Positions 7,986-15,839 of a DNA stretch of 64,000 nucleotides are shown here, in pieces (within the stretch, counting starts at the first letter, position 1; each line of letters begins with the position of its first letter). The notes beneath the pieces were generated by a model. That model searched no databases. It saw only the letters and a list, made by a program, of their open reading frames with translations, and was not told where the DNA came from. The stretch is from Companilactobacillus kimchii DSM 13961 = JCM 10707. GTDB lineage: Bacteria; Bacillota; Bacilli; Lactobacillales; Lactobacillaceae. The translations under genes and the position numbers were made by a program. Location: positions 1-64,000 of the forward strand of contig NZ_AZDH01000004.1 in the NCBI RefSeq assembly GCF_001435445.1. Reading direction: 5' to 3'.

Positions 7986-8834
7986 ATGAAAAAAAGAAAT
8001 TTATTAATGAGCCTGTGCATAATTATTTTTGGCCTTGTAATGGTGGAAGTACATTCACAACAAGAAGTTTTAGCTGCCACAAATAATCAAAGTCAAAAGC
8101 GGCAGGTACCAACGCTTTTCTTTCATGGCTTTGGTGGCACAGTACATTCAATGGACTATTTAATCGATCAATCTCAAGCTGATGGTTATGCTACAAGAAC
8201 TTTAACCATTTTTGTTTCCCCTAAAGGAAAGCTGAGCCTTGATGGAAAATGGCCTAAGTCAGCTAAGAATCCGGAAATCCAAATTCTATTTGGTAATAAT
8301 CACGAATCTGATTATCATCAGACTGCGAAGTGGATCAATTCAATTGTGAAGATGTTACATCGTAAGTATGGCGTTACAAGTTTCAATGCAGTGGCCCATT
8401 CTTGGGGTAATAACGCCGTTATGTATTATCTTGAGAAATACAGTGATAATAAGAATCAGCCCCAAATTGACTCACTAGTTAATATTGCGGCTCCAATGCA
8501 AGTTTTGAATCATAATATTTATCGTCGTAACGGTTGGCGTTATTCGCCACAATTAACAAAAGACTTTAGATCTTACATGGCCCCTGATTCAGTAATTCAT
8601 AAATTACATATTCGTGAATTGAATATTATGGGACAGTTATCAATGAAAGATCACTTTGATAAGGCAGTTCCTGTATCTTCAGCTAAATCTTTGAAAAGAG
8701 TTTTCAAAGGCCCACATCAAACATATGAAGCACGTCTTTTCACTGGTCGTAGAGCCGAACATAGTGCTTTGACGAGACGAAATCCACGTGTATTACATGA
8801 TATTGAAACTTTTCTTTGGGAAAGAAATAAGTAA
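7986..8834 (+). CDS. Exported alpha/beta hydrolase, DUF915 family
   Basis: From the ATG at 7986 (GGTGAT five bases upstream; upstream in-frame TTG/GTG codons lack a ribosome site) the protein has 282 residues. An N-terminal signal/anchor ends in VLAATNN. The mature part has the alpha/beta-hydrolase fold: oxyanion motif FFHGFGGT, nucleophile elbow AHSWGNNAVMY (serine nucleophile in A-H-S-W-G) and a late histidine in EHSAL. DUF915 proteins are common in lactobacilli as extracytoplasmic serine hydrolases of unknown substrate, possibly acyl esters or lipids. A tryptophan replaces the more usual methionine next to the serine. Confidence 0.88.
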   Translation: MKKRNLLMSLCIIIFGLVMVEVHSQQEVLAATNNQSQKRQVPTLFFHGFGGTVHSMDYLIDQSQADGYATRTLTIFVSPKGKLSLDGKWPKSAKNPEIQILFGNNHESDYHQTAKWINSIVKMLHRKYGVTSFNAVAHSWGNNAVMYYLEKYSDNKNQPQIDSLVNIAAPMQVLNHNIYRRNGWRYSPQLTKDFRSYMAPDSVIHKLHIRELNIMGQLSMKDHFDKAVPVSSAKSLKRVFKGPHQTYEARLFTGRRAEHSALTRRNPRVLHDIETFLWERNK

Positions 8835-8924
8835 TTAAATTTACATAACAAATTCATTAATTCGTCACATTTCTTTTGTAAAGTTCTTGTTATCGAAACT
8901 TAATTAGAAATGATAGGTGACAGG

Positions 8925-9077
8925 ATGAATTTCTTAATAATGGTAGTAATTTTTATAGTAGGACTGTGTTTGATAATGTCAGGCAGTCATATGAAAAGCA
9001 ATATTATATCTAAACTATTTTATTTCGTTGGCACATTTAGTGTCCTCTTAGCAATGTATATTGCCTGGCCAAAATAA
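8925..9077 (+). CDS. Small two-helix membrane protein
   Basis: A 50-residue reading frame starts at an ATG with GGTGACAGG upstream. It encodes two hydrophobic helices (residues about 3-17 and 27-46) separated by a short basic loop (HMKSNIISK). It sits between the DUF915 gene and a bidirectional terminator and has its own gap of about 90 bases upstream. No family is recognised. The good ribosome site, intact frame and following terminator support a real gene; function is unknown. Confidence 0.6.
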   Translation: MNFLIMVVIFIVGLCLIMSGSHMKSNIISKLFYFVGTFSVLLAMYIAWPK

Positions 9078-9109
9078 AAAGCATGTTCGTATTTTGAACA
9101 TGCTTTTTT
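9076..9109. terminator. Bidirectional terminator
   Basis: The perfect stem GCATGTTC / GAACATGC is flanked by five A and six T. It separates the converging small membrane gene and the ACT-domain gene. Confidence 0.9.
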
Positions 9110-9112
9110 GAC

Positions 9113-9547
9113 CTATTCAATTGAAATTAGTTGTACATTATTAACAAAATCGGATTGTTTTAATTTATCAAGTAAATCATCAATCGTACCATTTAAATGA
9201 CCAATATCTAAAGAGATCACAACAGTAGCAATATTATGGATAGGAATATTTTGATTGATAGTTAGAATACTGGCATTAGACTCGGAAATGTCCACCAGTA
9301 CTTTAGATAGAATTCCTTGTTCATGATGCAACATCATTGAAATGACAGCTTTACGATCGTTCATTTCTTCATCAGGTAGAAAGACTAAGTCCTTATATTT
9401 ATAATAAGTACCACGACTGATACCGACCTCTTTTACGGCTTCACTAACGTTGTGGACTTTTCTCGTTTCAAGCAGATTACGTGCTTTAATTACTCTATCA
9501 AAGGATTCAGGAAGAATAGAACTGTCGACAATATAGTATTTTTCCAT
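9113..9547 (-). CDS. ACT domain-containing protein, UPF0735 family
   Basis: The 144-residue protein has a short N-terminal helix-turn-helix-like part (about 15-55; VSEAVKEVGISRGTYYKYKD) followed by a C-terminal ACT domain (about 68-144; KAVISMMLHHEQGILSKVL). This is the layout of the PheB/UPF0735 proteins, thought to sense an amino acid such as phenylalanine. It is single-gene, with GGAGC upstream of its ATG. Whether it binds DNA or regulates an enzyme is not known. Confidence 0.88.
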   Translation of the reverse strand: MEKYYIVDSSILPESFDRVIKARNLLETRKVHNVSEAVKEVGISRGTYYKYKDLVFLPDEEMNDRKAVISMMLHHEQGILSKVLVDISESNASILTINQNIPIHNIATVVISLDIGHLNGTIDDLLDKLKQSDFVNNVQLISIE

Positions 9548-9689
9548 TGCTATGCTCCTTAATTGTACTTCATATCACTTAAATTATATCATTCAACGAA
9601 ATCCATTTTAGCAAAATTTCAAAAATAAGTTGTTCAACTGTATAAGTCCGCAAATTTTTGCTATTCTAAGGTTGATTGGAGATGTTAAT

Positions 9690-10382
9690 TTGAAAACGTT
9701 AATAATTGTTTCTCATCCGGAAATAAATAACTCGCAAACGCAGCAATTCTTGATGCAAGGAGCAAAGTTATTTGATGTTACATGGCATCATGTCGAAGGA
9801 TTGAAAAAAATTGATGTCGATAATGAACAGAAGTTGTTAAGAGATGCCGACAGAATTATTTTTCAATTTCCGCTCTATTGGTATGCTGCTCCAGCGGGCT
9901 TAAAAGATTGGGAAGATAAGGTTTTGACTCGGAACTTTATTTACGGTGATGGTAATGACAATTTACGTGATAAGGAATTCGGAATTGTTGTCAGCACCGG
10001 TATGCCACTTAAGGAATTTAGACGAGGCGGGACCGAAAACATTACAATTGATCAAATCATGGCACCGTTACGTGCTATTGCAGATCGTGCTAAAATGCAA
10101 AATTTGCCAGTTTTCGTTATTTCACAATTTCAATATTTAAAAGAAGAACAACAGATGCAAACTTTGATTGATTATCAACGTTATCTAACTCAGAAGTATC
10201 CTGATACGTTAACTAATCGTCAAGAATGGTTTGAACAGGAATTTGCTGATCGGTTGAAGACTTTCGATGAAACAAACTGCACTGAGTGCGAAACAATTTT
10301 GAATACATTTATTCAGCAAAAAGAAGATTTAAGTCAGTTGAAGAGTACCATTAGTCTGATCAAGCAAGGGGAGGACGAATAA
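9690..10382 (+). CDS. NAD(P)H-dependent flavodoxin-fold oxidoreductase (KefF/MdaB type)
   Basis: I place the start at the TTG at 9690, eight bases after GGAG, giving 230 residues; the longer frame from 9630 adds 20 residues with no ribosome site. The core starts TLIIVSHPEINNSQTQQF, the FMN-binding loop of the flavodoxin-2 family, followed by ADRIIFQFPLYWYAAPAGLKDWEDKVL, the quinone-reductase signature. It likely reduces quinones or other electrophiles with NAD(P)H. It is followed after two bases by a tiny gene. The C-terminal 60 residues are longer than in typical family members. Confidence 0.85.
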   Translation: MKTLIIVSHPEINNSQTQQFLMQGAKLFDVTWHHVEGLKKIDVDNEQKLLRDADRIIFQFPLYWYAAPAGLKDWEDKVLTRNFIYGDGNDNLRDKEFGIVVSTGMPLKEFRRGGTENITIDQIMAPLRAIADRAKMQNLPVFVISQFQYLKEEQQMQTLIDYQRYLTQKYPDTLTNRQEWFEQEFADRLKTFDETNCTECETILNTFIQQKEDLSQLKSTISLIKQGEDE

Positions 10383-10384
10383 TC

Positions 10385-10567
10385 ATGGCAGAAGATACTG
10401 GAATTTGGTTAAGTAAAGAACTCTCCAAATTAGCAGATAAACAGAAGGCTTATGAGAATCGTGCTTTTTTAACAGCTATGAAAAAGGTTGTTGAAGAGCA
10501 AAATGATCGTATGAAATTACTACAGGGTGAAGTAGATGGGCGTCTATGGAATCATGAGCAATGGTAA
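10385..10567 (+). CDS. Small acidic helical protein, function unknown
   Basis: This 60-residue protein is predicted almost all-helical and rich in charged residues (MAEDTGIWLSKELSKLADKQ at the start). It begins two bases after the oxidoreductase stop with GGGGAGG inside that gene's end, so the two are one transcript and translationally coupled. No family is recognised. Co-transcription suggests a partner or small regulator of the flavoprotein, which is inference. Confidence 0.65.
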   Translation: MAEDTGIWLSKELSKLADKQKAYENRAFLTAMKKVVEEQNDRMKLLQGEVDGRLWNHEQW

Positions 10568-10573
10568 AAAAAT

Positions 10574-10633
10574 AACATCTAATAAGGTTTGTCATACATA
10601 TTCTTTGTGTGATAAATATATTAGATGTTTTTT
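10574..10633 (+). terminator. Terminator after the flavoprotein operon
   Basis: Eleven-base arms (AACATCTAATA / TATTAGATGTT) with a partly paired interior are followed by six T. Confidence 0.85.
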
Positions 10634-10700
10634 AAAACTTTATGTTTGTTATCTTGTTAATTATATAGTAACATGTAGTAGAAAGTTGAGGGTGAAATAA

Positions 10701-11564
10701 ATGAGATATATTATAACTGGTGCTACAGGTCATTTAGGTAATCATATTTTTAATGAATTAATCAAGTTGGTCCCTAGTTCTTCAATAACTGCTGGAGTCC
10801 ATACGGTTTCAAAAGCTGACAAATTAGCTCAAGCAGGTGCTGAAGTTGTTGGTATAGACTTTTTTAATGAAGATAGCTTAATTAAGGCCTTTCAAGACAA
10901 AGATGTTTTAATTTATGTTCCAAGTAAGAGCCATGATAGTTACAGTCGGATAACTGAACTAGAAAATGTTTTACAAGCCGCTAAGAAGGCATCGGTTGGT
11001 CACATTTTGGCAATGGGCTTTATTGCAGATCAGGTTAACAACCCATTTGACTTGTCGGCGTTCTATGGATATTTGCCAAGAAGATTAGCTGAAACAGAAA
11101 TTCCTTACACAATTATTAGAAATGGACTCTATGCTGATCCATTAGTTCCGTATTTGCCAGAATTGGTTGAACGTCATAACGTTATCTATCCTATGAAAGA
11201 CCAAGCTTTATCTTTTATTAGCTTAGATGATAGTTCTAAAGCTTTTGCGAAAGTTGCTGCTACAAAGTCTTTACTTAAGGATGGTCGTATCTATACTTTG
11301 ACACAATCAAGAAACTATACGATGCCACAATTGGCTCAAGTCTTATCAAAAGTTGCGAATGCTGAAATTGGTTATCAACCAGTCAGTTTGGATGAATTTG
11401 GAGCCATGTATAATGAGGGCAACGAAGGTCATATGTTATCTTCAATGTATAAAGCAGGTGGTATGGGACTTCTTGATGAGGTTAGTTCTGATTACGAAGA
11501 AATTATGGGACATCCGGCAACTGATTTAAAGGAATTTTTGCAAGCAAATTATCAAAATAATTAA
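10701..11564 (+). CDS. NmrA-like SDR-fold NAD(P)-binding oxidoreductase
   Basis: The 287-residue protein starts with the Rossmann motif YIITGATGHLGNHIF (GATGxxG) and has the atypical extended-SDR layout of the NmrA/quinone-oxidoreductase-2 group: NFFNEDSL-like second strand, then IPYTIIRNGLYADPLVPYLPE in the substrate part. The classical YxxxK pair is not evident, as usual for this subgroup. It is likely a cytosolic NADPH-dependent reductase or redox sensor. It stands alone with GAGGGTG upstream. Confidence 0.85.
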   Translation: MRYIITGATGHLGNHIFNELIKLVPSSSITAGVHTVSKADKLAQAGAEVVGIDFFNEDSLIKAFQDKDVLIYVPSKSHDSYSRITELENVLQAAKKASVGHILAMGFIADQVNNPFDLSAFYGYLPRRLAETEIPYTIIRNGLYADPLVPYLPELVERHNVIYPMKDQALSFISLDDSSKAFAKVAATKSLLKDGRIYTLTQSRNYTMPQLAQVLSKVANAEIGYQPVSLDEFGAMYNEGNEGHMLSSMYKAGGMGLLDEVSSDYEEIMGHPATDLKEFLQANYQNN

Positions 11565-11632
11565 AAAATATTCTTATTTTAAATAAAATTTTGTCACTTG
11601 GCATAGAATTGTTGTAACATATTCAACATACT

Positions 11633-12307
11633 GTGAGGAGTGATAGCATCAAAAATTCAATACAAACAAGGGTAATCGGACTAGTAAGTGGCCTGATACT
11701 AAATGCTTTTGGCAACGGCTTGTGCATAACAGCTGATATGGGAAGTGGCTTGTGGACGGCCGCCGCCGTTAATTTAAATAAATGGTTTGCTTGGAATACC
11801 GGATTAATCTTATTTGCATTCGGTGTCATCAATGCGATAACTAATCAATTTTTAATTAAAAAATTCGATGGTAAGAGATTGATTGGACAAATCTTATATG
11901 TTCTATTTTTTAGCTATTTTGTTAATGTTTTTACTGATTTACTGACATACGCGGGTGTTCCCAACTTGCCAATTGTCGTTAGAACAATCCTATCTTGTTT
12001 AGGAGTTGTCTTCTTCTGTGTCGCCATATCTTTATACCAGAGAGCTAATATTGTAATGCATCCCAATGATGATACGACAAATATTCTCAGATTCTTCTAT
12101 TTGAATGGTAATTCAACCAAAGCCCAGATTATTGATTTTCTACCACCAATTATTATTATTCTAATTGCTGCGGTCGGCATTCATAATGTCTATTCAGTCA
12201 ATATTGGAACACTATTCTCATTTATCTTTAATGGTATTTTGATTGCTTCGGCTGACAAGCTTATTTGGCCACAATTGAAACACAATTTTAAAACGCAAAC
12301 TGATTAA
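11633..12307 (+). CDS. YczE-like integral membrane protein
   Basis: The protein has about five to six membrane helices and the GNGLCITADMGSGLWTAAAVNL loop seen in the YczE/YyaS/YitT-related membrane protein group, whose function is poorly known. The start is unclear. The frame opens with a GTG at 11633 without a ribosome site, whereas a GAGGAG at 11635-11640 is ideally spaced (seven bases) to an in-frame ATC at 11648, giving 220 residues. An unusual ATC initiation codon, or an ATG lost by mutation, is therefore possible. No linked partner gene is seen. Confidence 0.8.
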   Translation: MRSDSIKNSIQTRVIGLVSGLILNAFGNGLCITADMGSGLWTAAAVNLNKWFAWNTGLILFAFGVINAITNQFLIKKFDGKRLIGQILYVLFFSYFVNVFTDLLTYAGVPNLPIVVRTILSCLGVVFFCVAISLYQRANIVMHPNDDTTNILRFFYLNGNSTKAQIIDFLPPIIIILIAAVGIHNVYSVNIGTLFSFIFNGILIASADKLIWPQLKHNFKTQTD

Positions 12308-12321
12308 TATTTTCTTTTAGA

Positions 12322-12350
12322 CTGAAATTTTTTACTATAAGTCGTATAAT
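12322..12350 (+). promoter_or_regulatory. Probable sigma-A promoter of the immunity-like gene
   Basis: A perfect TATAAT at 12345-12350 with a weak CTGAAA -35 at a 17-base spacing. The predicted transcript begins immediately before a hairpin. Confidence 0.5.
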
Positions 12351-12358
12351 GTAAATAC

Positions 12359-12393
12359 AAGATATAGAAACCGCTTACATAGAGCGATATCTT
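12359..12393 (+). promoter_or_regulatory. 5'-terminal hairpin of the immunity-like mRNA
   Basis: The arms AAGATAT / ATATCTT enclose a second short stem (CGCT / AGCG). Given the -10 at 12345, this would be the very 5' end of the transcript, where such a hairpin often stabilises mRNA. Confidence 0.35.
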
Positions 12394-12431
12394 GCGAGAG
12401 ATTTTAATAATTAATTAGGTGGTGCGTATTG

Positions 12432-12707
12432 ATGAAATTAAATGACAATACAGAGGCAAAGAGAATTCTATCGGAGCTATATACCGATATTAATAATAAT
12501 AAAGAAATCGATAAAAACGACTATAGTAAAGATTTTGTTTTGAAAACATATAATTTGTTAGATAAGAATTATTCAGAAACATACTTATTTGGTCGTTTGC
12601 GAGATGATCGTCAGGTTCAAAGCGTTTTGAAGCATATGGATAATGGTTCAGAATATCAAGAAAGCATTGATCAACTTTCTCGTAATTTAGGTTATGCGGT
12701 CAACTAA
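12432..12707 (+). CDS. Enterocin-A-immunity-like helical protein
   Basis: From the ATG at 12432 (AGGTGG upstream) the protein has 91 residues and is predicted all-alpha. The opening EAKRILSELYTDINNNKEI and the end YQESIDQLSRNLG resemble the four-helix-bundle immunity proteins of class IIa bacteriocins (EntA_Immun family), which contain an ELYNDI-like helix and a YQEELI-like last helix. No bacteriocin gene lies beside it, so it may be an orphan immunity gene protecting against foreign class II bacteriocins. The match is by eye on short blocks. Confidence 0.6.
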   Translation: MKLNDNTEAKRILSELYTDINNNKEIDKNDYSKDFVLKTYNLLDKNYSETYLFGRLRDDRQVQSVLKHMDNGSEYQESIDQLSRNLGYAVN

Positions 12708-12711
12708 ATAT

Positions 12712-12741
12712 AAAAATGGCAACGTGGGGTTGCCATTTTTT
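12712..12741 (+). terminator. Terminator of the immunity-like gene
   Basis: The stem AAAAATGGCAAC / GTTGCCATTTTT ends in a T-run. Confidence 0.9.
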
Positions 12742-12811
12742 ACGGTTGAATTTTAGTTGCAAATGCAACAAAATGATTGTACAATACCTTTATTGAAAGC
12801 GAGGTAGTCTG

Positions 12812-13264
12812 GTGGTAGAAATTTTGCGGTCAATTGGTGTAATTGCACGTTCCTTAGATTCAATTAGCAACATTGAATTTAAGGATTATGATCTAACTAA
12901 GGGGCAATATTTATATTTAGTAAGAATTTATGAGAATCCTGGTATCATTCAAGAAAAGTTAGCTGGAATGATTAAGGTTGATAAGACAACAGCTGCTAGA
13001 GCCATTAAAAAATTGGAAAAAAACAATTTCATTGTCAGAAAACAATCGGTTGATAATAAAAAAGAGAAAAAATTGTATGTGACCGACAAGGGTAAAAAGG
13101 TTTATCCGGTTATTAATCGAGAAAATGTTTATTCTAATCAAGTGGCCTTAAAAGGCCTAGATGCTGCGGAACAAAAGCAGATTTTAAAGCTATTGAAAAT
13201 AGTCGAAAATAATATAGCGTCCGATTGGGAATATGTTAAGAAAGGTAATAAGAGAGAATATTGA
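12812..13264 (+). CDS. MarR-family transcriptional regulator
   Basis: The 150-residue protein has a winged HTH: GQYLYLVRIYENPGIIQEKLAGMIKVDKTTAARAIKKLEKNNFIVRKQSVDNKKEKKLYVTDKG gives the recognition helix and beta-wing of MarR proteins. The start is a GTG at 12812, seven bases after GAGG. Its stop overlaps the TTG start of the acetyltransferase gene by four bases, so it heads a three-gene operon (MarR, GNAT, B3/4) and probably regulates it. The ligand is unknown. Confidence 0.9.
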   Translation: MVEILRSIGVIARSLDSISNIEFKDYDLTKGQYLYLVRIYENPGIIQEKLAGMIKVDKTTAARAIKKLEKNNFIVRKQSVDNKKEKKLYVTDKGKKVYPVINRENVYSNQVALKGLDAAEQKQILKLLKIVENNIASDWEYVKKGNKREY

Positions 13265-13779
13265 GAATTAGACAGTGCAACCTAGATGACTTAGAGGTTC
13301 TTCAGAATTTAAGTAGAGAGACTTACACAGCTACTTTTGGCCAGGATAATACAGAAGAGAATTTGAATGCTTATTTGGAAGAAGCTTACAATACTGAACA
13401 GCTTACTTCTGAATTAACGAATCAAGATTCAAAATTTTACTTCATTTATCAGGACGAACAATTAGCTGGTTATATGAAACTTAATATTTTATTAGCCCAA
13501 TCAGAACAAATGCCTGATAACTATTTAGAAGTGGAACGAGTTTATTTTAAAACAGCTTATCAACATTTAGGATTAGGAACCAAAGTATTTGAATTTGCCG
13601 AAGAACGTGCCAAAGAATTATCAAAAGATAATATTTGGTTGGGGGTTTGGGAATTCAATTATCCGGCTCAAAAATTCTATCAAAAGATGGGTTTTGAAAG
13701 ATTTAGTGAACATAAATTTGTTATGGGAGATTCAGTACAAACTGATTTCCTAATGAAAAAGGATTTGAGGGTAAGATAA
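13261..13779 (+). CDS. GNAT-family N-acetyltransferase
   Basis: The 172-residue protein starts at a TTG inside the overlapping MarR stop (TTGA). It shows the GNAT core: EVERVYFKTAYQHLGLGTKVFEFAEERAKE contains the acetyl-CoA pyrophosphate loop (Q-H-L-G-L-G-T) and IWLGVWEFNYPAQKFYQKMGFE is the motif-B segment. It resembles PaiA/RimI-like acetyltransferases; the acceptor (polyamine, amino acid or protein) cannot be told. Its last base overlaps the next start. Confidence 0.9.
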   Translation: MRIRQCNLDDLEVLQNLSRETYTATFGQDNTEENLNAYLEEAYNTEQLTSELTNQDSKFYFIYQDEQLAGYMKLNILLAQSEQMPDNYLEVERVYFKTAYQHLGLGTKVFEFAEERAKELSKDNIWLGVWEFNYPAQKFYQKMGFERFSEHKFVMGDSVQTDFLMKKDLRVR

Positions 13780-14492
13780 TGACAAAGGTAATCGTTGATC
13801 AAAAATTTTGGGAACTATTTCCTGATGCACAAATTAGTACTTTGGTAATTCATCAAATAAATAATCATGTTGATGAAAAAGATGATCCATATTTTGCTAA
13901 ATTGTTGAGTGATGGTGCGGAAGAATCAAAGAAATTCATTAATGAGGAAGTTTTCCGCGAGAGTGAAGTAGTAGACCAATGGCGTCAAGCTTTTCGTGAA
14001 TTCAAGACTAAAAAAGGTGCACGTTGTTCAATTGAAGCTTTGTTGAAACGAGTTAGCCAAGGAAGAACATTTTCACCAATTAATCCACTAGTTGATATTT
14101 ATAACAGTGTTTCTTTGAAGTACGCAGTACCTTGTGGTGGTGAGAACTTAAATGCTATGTCAGGTGATTTACATCTTGGAGAAGCTCAAGGTGGCGAAGG
14201 CTTTAAACCATTAGGTGCTGATGAAGATGCTCCGGCTTTACCAGGTGAAATTATTTATTATGATAATGATGGTGCCATCTGTCGTTGCTTGAATTGGCGT
14301 GAGGCTCAAAGAACAATGTTAACTGAAGAAACAACGGATTCAGTTTTGGTTATCGAGGCCATTAATCAAGAACAGGCTCAAAGAGCTAATGAAGCAATTA
14401 AAGAATTAAAGCAATTGATTGAAGATTATTTCCATGTAGATGGGAAAATAGAAATTTTGACGAAGAACAATTCAGAAACAGATGAATTGTAA
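13779..14492 (+). CDS. Free-standing B3/4 (PheRS-beta-like editing) domain protein
   Basis: The 237-residue protein matches the B3/B4 domain of the phenylalanyl-tRNA synthetase beta chain as a stand-alone unit: SIEALLKRVSQGRTFSPINPLVDIYNSVSLKYAVPCGGENLNAMSGDLHLG is the family core. In the full synthetase this domain hydrolyses mischarged Tyr-tRNA(Phe). Free-standing members are presumed trans-editing or amino-acid-binding proteins, with unproven function. It overlaps the GNAT gene by one base and ends the operon. Confidence 0.88.
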   Translation: MTKVIVDQKFWELFPDAQISTLVIHQINNHVDEKDDPYFAKLLSDGAEESKKFINEEVFRESEVVDQWRQAFREFKTKKGARCSIEALLKRVSQGRTFSPINPLVDIYNSVSLKYAVPCGGENLNAMSGDLHLGEAQGGEGFKPLGADEDAPALPGEIIYYDNDGAICRCLNWREAQRTMLTEETTDSVLVIEAINQEQAQRANEAIKELKQLIEDYFHVDGKIEILTKNNSETDEL

Positions 14493-14501
14493 TACAAATT
14501 T

Positions 14502-14534
14502 AAAAATTCACCCCATAATTGGAGTGAATTTTTT
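14502..14534. terminator. Bidirectional terminator between the B3/4 and niaP genes
   Basis: A stem pairing AAATTCAC with GTGAATTT is flanked by A- and T-runs and can serve both converging genes. Confidence 0.85.
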
Positions 14535-14536
14535 GT

Positions 14537-15742
14537 TTAGTTTTCTATTTGAATATTTTTCTGATCATTATCGACCATTCCGAAGACTAATATAAGAATA
14601 CCGATAACTAATGAGCCGACGAAATAGGAAAAAATAGTTGAAATACTTAAATTAATACTTAATGAGAAGCCAATTAAGTAAGGTCCAATGGTAGCGCCAA
14701 TACGTCCAATTGATTGAGTGAATCCGATACCGACGCCACGAATGTTCATAGGATATTGTGTTGGTGTTAAAGCAATCAGAATTCCCCAGGCTCCCAGAGT
14801 AAAGAAGGAAAGTAGACAGCTGCTGAATACAACCATAAAGACATTTTGCGCAGTTCCAAATAGAAAAGCTCCGATAATTGTCCCAACTAAATAGATCCCC
14901 AAAACTTTTTTACGACTCAATTTACCCATTAGATAGGCTGCTATAAAGTAACCAGGCAATTGAGCAAAACTCATTATTAATGTATAACCAAAACTGTGGA
15001 CGACTGAGAATCCTCGTTTGATCAGTACACTTGGTAACCAAAGGAACATACCGTAGTAGGTGAACATAATGATAAACCACAACAAACTTAAACAAACAGT
15101 GGCACGACGATATTTTTTAGACCAAATTTGATTTAATGCAGTACGCAAGTTTAAACGTTTATTTTTAACGTTAGTTTGCTCTGGTAAATGGCGACGAATT
15201 ACCAAAGTGTATAGAGCCATAATGGATGTGGCGATAACTGTAAATCTCCAACCATATAGTGGCATGAAAAGGAAGGCTAGAAGGGAGGCCAAAATCCAAC
15301 CGATTGCCCAAAAACTATCAACTAAAATCAACATCTTGGAACGTCTGTGACCAGAGAAGGAATCAGCGATAATAGTTGTGGCAACAGGTAATTCACCACC
15401 AAGACCAACCCCAGTAATGAAGCGAACAAGCATAAATTGTTCAACGTTAGTTGTTAAAGCCAGTACCAAATTACTAACGGAAAAAATTAAGAGCGTAATA
15501 ATGATAATATTCTTCTTACCAAATTTATCAGCTAGATAACCGAATAATATAGCACCGAACATCATACCGACAGTAGTAATAGAACTGACTAATCCAATTT
15601 GGTTGTCGTTCAAAAACCATTCTTTTTTGATCAGTGGCATGATAAAAGATAATAAGGCTACATCGGCTGCATCAAAAAGCCAGGCAGTTCCGATGACCAT
15701 TAAAAGTTTAAGGCCACTCTTTTCTTTTGTTTGTGTGTCCAA
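14537..15742 (-). CDS. niaP: MFS transporter, probable niacin importer
   Basis: The 401-residue protein has 12 predicted helices and sugar-porter-type MFS motifs (GYLADKFGKKNIII after helix 2; RFITGVGLGGELPVA in helix 4). NiaP transporters share this opening and length. Assignment to niacin uptake rests mainly on its position directly behind nrtR and a 31-bp dyad at 15785-15815 between the two genes. NrtR is an established repressor of NAD-precursor genes including niaP. An aromatic-acid transporter of the same subfamily would be the alternative. Confidence 0.8.
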   Translation of the reverse strand: MDTQTKEKSGLKLLMVIGTAWLFDAADVALLSFIMPLIKKEWFLNDNQIGLVSSITTVGMMFGAILFGYLADKFGKKNIIIITLLIFSVSNLVLALTTNVEQFMLVRFITGVGLGGELPVATTIIADSFSGHRRSKMLILVDSFWAIGWILASLLAFLFMPLYGWRFTVIATSIMALYTLVIRRHLPEQTNVKNKRLNLRTALNQIWSKKYRRATVCLSLLWFIIMFTYYGMFLWLPSVLIKRGFSVVHSFGYTLIMSFAQLPGYFIAAYLMGKLSRKKVLGIYLVGTIIGAFLFGTAQNVFMVVFSSCLLSFFTLGAWGILIALTPTQYPMNIRGVGIGFTQSIGRIGATIGPYLIGFSLSINLSISTIFSYFVGSLVIGILILVFGMVDNDQKNIQIEN

Positions 15743-15784
15743 AACAGTAAATACCTCCTAAATTTATAAAGACAAATAAATAAT

Positions 15785-15815
15785 ATTATTAAAGGTAAAA
15801 GTTACCTTTAATAAT
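15785..15815. promoter_or_regulatory. 31-bp perfect dyad, candidate NrtR operator
   Basis: Two perfect 14-base arms (ATTATTAAAGGTAA and its complement) flank a 3-base centre, upstream of the niaP start on the minus strand and 24 bases after the nrtR stop. Position and symmetry make it the candidate NrtR operator. It lacks a following T-run in the minus direction. Confidence 0.7.
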
Positions 15816-15839
15816 GCAAAACAAAGACTATCATTAGTC

